From Sphingopyxis sp. LC363 (lineage in GTDB: Bacteria; Pseudomonadota; Alphaproteobacteria; Sphingomonadales; Sphingomonadaceae), in assembly GCF_000756385.1 (NCBI RefSeq), contig NZ_JNFC01000007.1:1-64000 (forward strand): a DNA stretch of 64,000 bases, written 5' to 3'. The translations under genes were made by a program, and so were the position numbers. The notes beneath the pieces are model-generated. The model had not been told where the DNA came from, searched no databases, and saw only the letters and a list, made by a program, of their open reading frames with translations. Shown piece after piece: positions 28,637 to 35,483 of the stretch (the first letter of the stretch is position 1; every line of letters begins with the position of its first letter).

Positions 28637-29505
28637 GCCATCAGTTTTTTCATGAAGCGCCGCACCAGGGCGCGCTTGACCGCGGCGATCGGCGCCGGCA
28701 GCGGTCGCTCGACCTTTCCCGCATGGGTGTTGAAGAAATAGCCCCGATAATCGACCCCTCCCGGGCGGCCCAGGATGACGCGCACCGCCTCTTCGGCCAT
28801 CATCGTCCCGGCCATCGTGACCATCGTCGAGAAAGAAAAGCGCGAGCGTTTGCCCTGTGCGACTTCCGCTGCAACATCGAGGTCGACATATTTGTGACTG
28901 CTGCTGTGCGTCAGCACATATTCTATTTCGAGCATCAGGCATTCGACCGCCATTTCGCGGTCGATATCGGTCCAGGCGACGCCACGCGTCGGATAGCCGA
29001 GCCGGTCCTCGATCCGCGGATCGTCGGGCCGCACGACGGTGACCGACGGCAGTGGCGACGCATAGGCGTCGATCAGCGCCCGGCGATGTTCGCGCGCCTT
29101 GCGGTAAAGCTGTGCCCCCGCCGCGGCATCGTCGGTGCCATTGATCGCGACCGCCACCGACGGCAGTATCCGGTCGAGTTCATCGACCCACGTACCGTTC
29201 AGCACCTCTATATCGAGGCCGGGGTTGATTTCCAGCGCCAGATCGCGCGCCGCCTCGACTTTCGGGCGGCCGATGGTGTCGGCGCGGCTGAAAAGCTGGC
29301 GGTTGAGGTTCGACACCTCGAAGACATCGATATCCGCGATGATAAAGCTGCCGACTCCCGCGCGGACGAGTGCCATGAAAGCAGCGCCGCCCATGCCGCC
29401 GACACCGGGGATGAACACGCGCGCGTCGCGCAGCCTTTCCTGCTCGACCCGGGTCACGAAACCGCGATTTCGCGTGGTCATCTCGCCATAGTCAAAATCG
29501 CTCAT
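28633..29505 (-). CDS. ThiF/MoeB/E1-like adenylyltransferase
   Basis: A 290-residue Rossmann-fold E1-like protein. The ATP loop is GVGGMGG (34-40). Conserved E1 residues are visible as Asp58/Asp60 in ADIDVFEVSNLNRQ (Arg69), Lys82 in GRPKVEA and Asp125-126 in NGTDD. Such proteins adenylate a C-terminal carboxylate of a peptide or small protein. Two usual features are missing: the paired CxxC zinc site of MoeB/ThiF and an evident catalytic Cys; the only Cys is in VECLML. ThiF proteins of this type are linked to nitroreductases, fused in mycobacterial MoeY, and here the two are separate genes of one operon. Start ATG 29505 overlaps the upstream stop. Confidence 0.85.
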   Translation of the reverse strand: MSDFDYGEMTTRNRGFVTRVEQERLRDARVFIPGVGGMGGAAFMALVRAGVGSFIIADIDVFEVSNLNRQLFSRADTIGRPKVEAARDLALEINPGLDIEVLNGTWVDELDRILPSVAVAINGTDDAAAGAQLYRKAREHRRALIDAYASPLPSVTVVRPDDPRIEDRLGYPTRGVAWTDIDREMAVECLMLEIEYVLTHSSSHKYVDLDVAAEVAQGKRSRFSFSTMVTMAGTMMAEEAVRVILGRPGGVDYRGYFFNTHAGKVERPLPAPIAAVKRALVRRFMKKLMA

Positions 29506-30443
29506 CGGGCGGGCCTCAAACGTCTTGAATGCGTGCTCGCATCGAGCCATTGGATCAGCGGGGCGACGACGGCACCGGTGGCGAGCACCAGCGCTTGCAC
29601 GGCAAGCTGCGGCAAGGCGCTGCGCGGCACACTGCGCGACAGGAAGCGCTGTCCGGCGCCGAGATCGATGGCGCCGATCTGCAAAACATCGTCGCCACGG
29701 CCATAATCGAGCTCGCGCAGGCAATATTCGTTATAGCGTTCGGCCCGATGCTTCGCCGCGACATCGAAGCTCTTCTTCAGATTGTCCGAACCGCCGGTAT
29801 AGGCGTCGGTGATGATCTGCCGGTCGGGATCGAACCCGGCGTCGTCGCCGACACCGAAAGCGGCGCGGTGCCGTTTCATGATCTGATGCGCCAGATGGCG
29901 ATGTGCGAAGCTTTGCCGCGTTGCGTCCTGGGCGGGGAACACATTGCTGAAGGTTTCGGCGACCATGCCGACGACCGCCGGCACCTGCGTCACGCTGCTG
30001 ACCCACAGCGGTCGAAGTCCGCCGCGGAGGAACAGGGCAAAGCAGGTGAGGCCATAGAGTATCCACGACAGGCCGCCGCTACGTTCCGAAGGATCGACCA
30101 TGACGAGGCCGAGGTGCAGGACATGCTCGTCGCGCCCGGCGCGTTTGACCGCGAGCTGGGGCATCGCGTTGAAGGCGACCGGCGCTCCGTCGGCGCTGCG
30201 ACATACCAAGGTGATAACGCAGCGCGACCAGGCGTCGGTCCGGGGATCGAAAAGGCCGTAATCGAGATCCTGTCCCGCCAGGCATGCGCGCACGACGGTG
30301 CGGCATTGCGCGACCAGCCGGTCGAGCTCCGCCGGCGCCAGAAACTCGCCGGGTCGTTCATAAATATTGACGACATGCTCGGGCGATGCCCGGAACTGCA
30401 GTCTCAATTGCTTGTGCCGAAATGCGGCCAACAGAATATTCAT
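29502..30443 (-). CDS. Acyltransferase-like protein, first gene of the ThiF operon
   Basis: A 313-residue soluble protein. The middle (VVDPSER-like MVDPSERSGGLSWILYGLTC, then RPLWVSSVTQVPAVVGMVAETFSNVFP) resembles GNAT/N-acyltransferase folds in which a P-x-x-R-G-G loop binds acyl-CoA, but I cannot name the family. The rest is rich in Arg and aromatic residues (DNLKKSFDVAAKHRAERYNEYCLRELDYGRGDD). Start ATG 30443 has GAAGGGG upstream. The stop overlaps the ThiF ATG by 4 bp. The operon promoter should lie in 30444-30583. An acyl-chain transfer step to feed the ThiF/nitroreductase pair is an inference only. Confidence 0.6.
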   Translation of the reverse strand: MNILLAAFRHKQLRLQFRASPEHVVNIYERPGEFLAPAELDRLVAQCRTVVRACLAGQDLDYGLFDPRTDAWSRCVITLVCRSADGAPVAFNAMPQLAVKRAGRDEHVLHLGLVMVDPSERSGGLSWILYGLTCFALFLRGGLRPLWVSSVTQVPAVVGMVAETFSNVFPAQDATRQSFAHRHLAHQIMKRHRAAFGVGDDAGFDPDRQIITDAYTGGSDNLKKSFDVAAKHRAERYNEYCLRELDYGRGDDVLQIGAIDLGAGQRFLSRSVPRSALPQLAVQALVLATGAVVAPLIQWLDASTHSRRLRPAR

Positions 30444-30583
30444 CCGCCCCTTCCCGGCCAATCAGGCGGACTGTAACATCAGTTGGTTAACATGCCATAG
30501 CGAGGCTGGCGCAGGTTGGATTCCCCGACGGACGACCATTGACGATCAGCGGCAATTCGCTTGCGAGCAAGACCGCCGCGCCG

Positions 30584-31162
30584 TCAGCCAGTCTCGAATA
30601 TACCGCAAGCGATACGGTCGCCGCTATTGCCCGACGGATCGGTCTTCTGATCGTCGACGGACGCGTGGATCACCATGGCCGAGCCATCGCTGTCGAGCAG
30701 ACCTTCGAAGGTCGCGCCTTGCAACTCGTACGAAAGCGTGCCGCGCCCGTCTTCGCCGACGACCAGATTGGGCATGTCGCCGGCATGTTGCCCTGCCGGG
30801 TCTTCCAGTCCATGCTTCGCACCGGTAGGGTTCCAATGACCTCCGGCGCTCTCGAATTTGGGAGCGTCGCATTTACCCGTCATATGCACATGGGCCCCGT
30901 GCCGACCCGTCGGCAACCCTTCGACCTGAAGCGCCAACTTGACGCGCCCGTCGACCATTGTTGCGGTCGCCTGTCCGGCAGGCTCGCCCCCGGCGGTCCG
31001 CAGGATCGCCGCGGCACTTTCTACCGTCGTTCCATCGCCGCCGGCCCCGGCCGCTCCTTCTTTCGATACCGTCGGGTCGGGCGCCTGCGTCGAAGTTTCA
31101 GGGGCGTCGCAACCGGCCAGCACGGCGGAAATCGCGACGGTCATCCAGTAAATCTTGTTCAT
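30584..31162 (-). CDS. sodC: Cu,Zn superoxide dismutase, lipoprotein form
   Basis: A 192-residue envelope enzyme that dismutates superoxide. The signal peptide ends in lipobox LAGC (about 15-18), followed by an Ala/Gly-rich linker. Metal ligands are visible in GAHVHMTG (Cu His pair), GGHWNPTGAKHG, QHAGDMPN (Zn His and Asp) and VIHAS (Cu His). The conserved disulfide is Cys in TGKCDAP with Cys in IACGIF. ATG 31162 has GGAGG upstream. It lies upstream of the ThiF operon on the same strand, with 140 bp between, and diverges from the permease operon. Confidence 0.93.
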   Translation of the reverse strand: MNKIYWMTVAISAVLAGCDAPETSTQAPDPTVSKEGAAGAGGDGTTVESAAAILRTAGGEPAGQATATMVDGRVKLALQVEGLPTGRHGAHVHMTGKCDAPKFESAGGHWNPTGAKHGLEDPAGQHAGDMPNLVVGEDGRGTLSYELQGATFEGLLDSDGSAMVIHASVDDQKTDPSGNSGDRIACGIFETG

Positions 31163-31438
31163 TAAAGGCCTCCGTTGCCATGTCACATATTAAGCAAACC
31201 GCCCGGCGGCTCCAACGTTCCGCAATGGCCCGTCAACCGGCCAGCGCATTGAACCTGCGGGCGCGTCGCGGGGCCAACGAGAAACGCCGAACTTGACGGG
31301 CGGGCTCCGCTCGCGGAAGGATCGCACGCTCGGGACGGAACAAACAGATCGGGGCAAAAAAGGGTCGATGAGAGGTTCATTCCACCGCGGAATCGCGGCG
31401 TCAGAGGGCCAGGGGGCCGCCGGGCCGGGTGCCGGCGC

Positions 31439-32974
31439 GTGACTGTATCGGCGATTGAGGCGAATGCAGCGGCCGCGGTGCTTGGCGTCGACGCGCCGGC
31501 GCTCGCTCGTGATACGCCCGCCAAACCGTCGGCAAGGCGCCTGCTCGGCCTTTATCTATTGCTCGGTTTCTCGGCGGGGCTGCCTTTTTACATGTTCAAT
31601 GCGGTGCTGACGTTGCGTCTCGCGCGGCACGGGGTCGACATCGTGATCATCGGCTTTTTCGCGTGGATCGCGTTGCTGCCGACCTTCAAATTCGCCTGGG
31701 CGCCATTGATCGAACGCTATGACATACCCGGCTTTGCGCGCTTTTGGGGGCGGCGGCGCGGGTGGATCATGCTGTCGCAGCTCGGCATTTTCCTGTCGAT
31801 GGTCGCGATGGCCTTTACCTCGAGCGACAAGAGCCTGCCGCTTACCGCGCTGTTCGCGATCCTGCTCGCCTTCTGGACGACAACGCTCGAGGTCGCAGCC
31901 GACGGCTGGCGGATCGAGCTTGCGCCGACGCAGACCGAGCAGGCGCCGATCGTCGCCGCCAATCTGTGGGGTTATCGCAGCGCGATGGTCGCGGCGGGGA
32001 GCGGCGCGATTCTGGTCGCGGCGTGGGCCGACTGGACGATCGCCTATCTGGTCATCGCAATCGCGGCGTTTGCGCCTTTTCCGATTCTCGCAGCGATGCG
32101 CCCCGAACGCGAAGGCACGGGCGGCCGCGTCCTGGCGCTGGCGAGCGGGATCGGCGCCAGCCTGCTCATCCTGCTCACCGCCGCACTGATTGCCGCGGCC
32201 GCCGGCTGGATCCTGCTGTCGGTTGCTGCGGGCATGGGGCTGTCGGCGAAGACCAATGTAACGCCTTTCGTGCTGGCGGTGGCGCTGCTTCCCTTTGCGG
32301 CGCTGGCAATGGCGCTGCCGCGGATCAATCGCCTTTCCGCCGGCACAGCAGCCACCCTGCCCGCCTTCGCCGCGCCCTATGTCGAGCTGTTCTGGCGCTA
32401 CGGCTATGCGGTGCTCGCAATGCTCGCCTTCGTTTCACTCTACCGCATGGGCGACGTGCTGACGCTGACGCTGTCGCATCCCCTGTGGAACGCGAAGGGC
32501 TATAGCCTGCACCAGATCGGCGTCGCCGACGGCGTGGTCGCGCTGTCGGCGAGCATGGCGGGAGTCGCGCTCGGCGGCCTTCTGTCGACGCGGCTGTCGC
32601 TCGGCTGGACTCTCGGTATCGGTGCGGTGACCGCCGCCGTCGGCAACTGGATCTATGTCTGGCTGTGGCACGCCGACCCGTCGGCTCTCGTCCTCTACAC
32701 CTCGGTCGCGGTCGACCAATTCGGCAACGGCTTCGCGGGTGCGGTCTTCGTCGTCTATCTCTCAATGCTGGTGAGCCCCACCTATCCGGGCGCGCAATAT
32801 GCGCTGCTCTCAGGCTTTGCTTTCCTGTTGCCGCGCCTGCTCGCGGGGGCATCGGGGTCGATGCAGACGCAGATCGGCTATGACGGCTTCTTCCTGCTGT
32901 CCGGCGCGCTGAGCTTTGCGGCGATCTTCCTGTTACCCGTTGTCGCCCGCGTGAAAGGGCGGATACCGGCGTGA
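31439..32974 (+). CDS. AmpG-like MFS permease (muropeptide uptake candidate)
   Basis: A 511-residue inner-membrane protein with about 12-14 membrane helices. The N-terminus (LLGLYLLLGFSAGLPFYMFN, then KFAWAPLIERYDIPGF and FWGRRRGWIML) follows the AmpG pattern of a first helix, a short loop and a GRRRGW motif. AmpG imports anhydro-muropeptides for peptidoglycan recycling; the substrate here is inferred from that similarity and from the DacB neighbour. The start is GTG 31439, since the next in-frame ATG is inside helix 1. Its stop overlaps the next gene start by 4 bp (GTGA). Confidence 0.8.
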   Translation: MTVSAIEANAAAAVLGVDAPALARDTPAKPSARRLLGLYLLLGFSAGLPFYMFNAVLTLRLARHGVDIVIIGFFAWIALLPTFKFAWAPLIERYDIPGFARFWGRRRGWIMLSQLGIFLSMVAMAFTSSDKSLPLTALFAILLAFWTTTLEVAADGWRIELAPTQTEQAPIVAANLWGYRSAMVAAGSGAILVAAWADWTIAYLVIAIAAFAPFPILAAMRPEREGTGGRVLALASGIGASLLILLTAALIAAAAGWILLSVAAGMGLSAKTNVTPFVLAVALLPFAALAMALPRINRLSAGTAATLPAFAAPYVELFWRYGYAVLAMLAFVSLYRMGDVLTLTLSHPLWNAKGYSLHQIGVADGVVALSASMAGVALGGLLSTRLSLGWTLGIGAVTAAVGNWIYVWLWHADPSALVLYTSVAVDQFGNGFAGAVFVVYLSMLVSPTYPGAQYALLSGFAFLLPRLLAGASGSMQTQIGYDGFFLLSGALSFAAIFLLPVVARVKGRIPA

Positions 32975-33999
32975 CGGTCGGAGCTGTTTGCGAGGCGGCC
33001 TTCGCCTCCGCGCGCGAAGCGGTCGAAAGCGGGCGCATTCCCTGCGCAGCGGTCGGCGTGGTCGGTGCCGACGGCGAAAGTGCGGTCCGGCTGGAGGGCA
33101 TGGCAGCGCTCGTCCCCGCGCGCGAGACACTGACGCGCGAGCATTGGTTCGACCTCGCCTCGCTCAGCAAGGTGATCGCGACAACGACGATGATCCTGAC
33201 GCTCGCCGAGCAAGGTCGTCTCGAGCTCGACCGGCCGTTGACCGACGCCATCCCCGATCTGCGCCAATATGACATCGCGGGCGCGGCCGAGCGCAAGCTG
33301 ACCTTTCGCGATTGCCTGATGCACCGCAGCTTCCTGCCCGCGGTCGAGCCGATCTATACCTATGGCGACGATCCGGCGCGGCTGCGCGCCTTCGTCCTTC
33401 AGCGCGAGTGGCGACATGGAACGCCGGTCTATTCGGACATCAATTTTATCCTGCTCGGCATCGCGATCGAACGCCTGACCGGCGCGCCGCTGTCGGACTG
33501 GCCGCTCGGCGCGGGACTCGGCTTCGGCCCGCCGCCCGGCCCGGCGGTCGCAACCGAAGATTGCAGCTGGCGCGGGCGCGTGATGAAGGGCGAGGTGCAT
33601 GACGAAAACGCCTTCGCGCTCGGCGGCGCGCCGGGCCACGCGGGGCTGTTCGGCACCATCGACGGCGTCCTCGGCTTCGCGCGCGCTTTGATGGCCGGTG
33701 AAATCCTGCCGGAAGCGATGATGGCCGAAATCCGTACGGCGGGCGATCGCCATCGTACCTGTGGCTGGGAACGCGCCTTCGCCGGATGGCATGGCGGCGA
33801 TGCCTGTTCGGCGGAGACGATCGGCCATACCGGATTCACCGGCACCGGCCTCTGGGTCGATTTCGAACGCGGCCTCGCCTGGACCTTGCTCACCAACCGG
33901 GTCCATCCGACCCGCCACGCCGATAGCGACATTGCGATCCTGCGCCCCGCCGTGGGCGATCGGGTCATCACTGCATGGGACGAACAGACGAAATCATGA
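32971..33999 (+). CDS. Serine hydrolase, class C beta-lactamase fold, no signal peptide
   Basis: A 342-residue beta-lactamase-superfamily protein with SxxK as SLSK (in FDLASLSKV), the second motif as YSD in TPVYSDINF instead of YxN, and HTG in IGHTGFTGTG. No signal peptide is visible, so it is probably cytosolic, unlike ordinary AmpC. With AmpG upstream and DacB downstream, a role in processing imported muropeptides is plausible but not shown. Start GTG 32971 overlaps the permease stop; its own stop overlaps the dacB ATG (ATGA). Confidence 0.8.
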   Translation: MTVGAVCEAAFASAREAVESGRIPCAAVGVVGADGESAVRLEGMAALVPARETLTREHWFDLASLSKVIATTTMILTLAEQGRLELDRPLTDAIPDLRQYDIAGAAERKLTFRDCLMHRSFLPAVEPIYTYGDDPARLRAFVLQREWRHGTPVYSDINFILLGIAIERLTGAPLSDWPLGAGLGFGPPPGPAVATEDCSWRGRVMKGEVHDENAFALGGAPGHAGLFGTIDGVLGFARALMAGEILPEAMMAEIRTAGDRHRTCGWERAFAGWHGGDACSAETIGHTGFTGTGLWVDFERGLAWTLLTNRVHPTRHADSDIAILRPAVGDRVITAWDEQTKS

Positions 34000-35483
34000 A
34001 CGCACCGATCAACAAGCTCGCTCTCGCCGCGGCACTCGCGCTGTCCTTTTCGTCGGTCGCAACGCGGGCGCAGACGGCCACGAGCCCGGTGCCTGCGCCG
34101 CTGCTGGCGACTGTCGAGCAGAAGCTGGCCGAGGGACCGGCGGGTTCGCGCTTCGGTGTGCTCGTGACGACGCTCGACGGCGAGGTGCTGGTGTCGATCG
34201 CGCCCGATCAGCGCTTCATCCCGGCATCGAACACCAAGATGTTCACGACCGCGATCGCCTATGCCGAGCTGCCTTCGCTCCAGAGCAACGCAAAGGGCAC
34301 GGGCGTGCGGTTTGAAACCGGCGCCGACGGCAAGGTCGACGTCGTGCTGCACGGGCGCGGCGACGCGATGCTGTCGAGCGCCGACGATTGCAAGACCGAT
34401 TGCCTGCAAACGCTCGCCGACGCGGTCGCGGCGAAGACGCGTCATGTCGGCAACATAGTCGGCGACGACAGCTGGTTCCCCGACGAGCGTTGGAGCCCGG
34501 GGATGAGCTGGAACAATATCCCGTCGCGTTACGGCACCGGCATATCGGCGCTGACGCTCGACGACAATGAGCTGGTGGTGAAGCTGGCGCCGGGTGCGAT
34601 CGGCGCGGCGCCGGGCATACAGACGTCCGGCTATTACGAGATCGAGAATCGCGTCATTACCGTCGCGGGCAAGGAAGAGGCGATTGAGGCCGATCGCATG
34701 CCGAACAGCCGCACCCTCCGCTTGACCGGCACCGTCGGCGCCGATGTCGCGCCGATGGCGCTCCGCTATGGGATCGACGATCCCGCCCATTATACGGCGT
34801 GGCGCTTTCGCGAACTGCTGCGCGCGCGCGGGGTGCGCGTCGATGGCGATATTGCGGTGCGTCACCGGCCGCTGACCGCCGCCGACGATCCCGAGAATCG
34901 CAAGGGCGCACCGGCCACGCGCCCCCCCGAACCCGCCATGCTCGCCGAATTGCCCGCGCCGTCGCTCGCCGAAAATATGGTGCGGATCAACAAGGAAAGC
35001 CAGAATCTCCACTCCGAGCTGATGCTGCGGCGCGTCGCGCGGCACGCGGGCAGCGGCTCGATCGCCGACGGGCAGGCGGTGATGCAAAGGGTCATGACCG
35101 GGGCGGGCGTGTCCGAGGCAGGCTATCACTTTGCCGACGGGTCGGGCATGTCGAGCTACAACCGCCTCAGCCCGCGCGCCGCGGTCGGTCTGCTCGGCTG
35201 GATCGCACGCCAGCCATGGGGCGCGGCGTGGCGCGAGACGCTGCCGGTCGCGGGGCGCGACGGGACACTGCAAAACCGGTTCAAGGGCACGGTCCTTGAA
35301 GGAAAATTGTTCGCGAAGACCGGCTCGCTCAACGCGTCGCGCGCGCTGTCGGGCTATCTCGTGACGCGCAGCGGCGCGACGCTCATCTTCTCGGCGCTGG
35401 CGAACGACATGCCCGAGGACACCGATGGCGAGGCGACCGCTGCGGTCGACCGCGCGCTAGTCGCTATCGCCGAGGCGCTTTAG
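33996..35483 (+). CDS. dacB: D-alanyl-D-alanine carboxypeptidase/endopeptidase, PBP4 type
   Basis: A 495-residue periplasmic peptidase of family S13 that trims or cleaves peptidoglycan cross-links. Signal peptide at 1-25 (MNAPINKLALAAALALSFSSVATRAQ). The active-site box is SNTK (Ser78, Lys81) in FIPASNTKMF, the SxN box is SQN in NKESQNLHSELMLR, and the KTG box lies in FAKTGSLNASRALSGY. The length fits PBP4/DacB. ATG 33996 overlaps the upstream stop. Its 3' end overlaps the convergent penicillin acylase gene by 27 bp. Confidence 0.92.
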   Translation: MNAPINKLALAAALALSFSSVATRAQTATSPVPAPLLATVEQKLAEGPAGSRFGVLVTTLDGEVLVSIAPDQRFIPASNTKMFTTAIAYAELPSLQSNAKGTGVRFETGADGKVDVVLHGRGDAMLSSADDCKTDCLQTLADAVAAKTRHVGNIVGDDSWFPDERWSPGMSWNNIPSRYGTGISALTLDDNELVVKLAPGAIGAAPGIQTSGYYEIENRVITVAGKEEAIEADRMPNSRTLRLTGTVGADVAPMALRYGIDDPAHYTAWRFRELLRARGVRVDGDIAVRHRPLTAADDPENRKGAPATRPPEPAMLAELPAPSLAENMVRINKESQNLHSELMLRRVARHAGSGSIADGQAVMQRVMTGAGVSEAGYHFADGSGMSSYNRLSPRAAVGLLGWIARQPWGAAWRETLPVAGRDGTLQNRFKGTVLEGKLFAKTGSLNASRALSGYLVTRSGATLIFSALANDMPEDTDGEATAAVDRALVAIAEAL

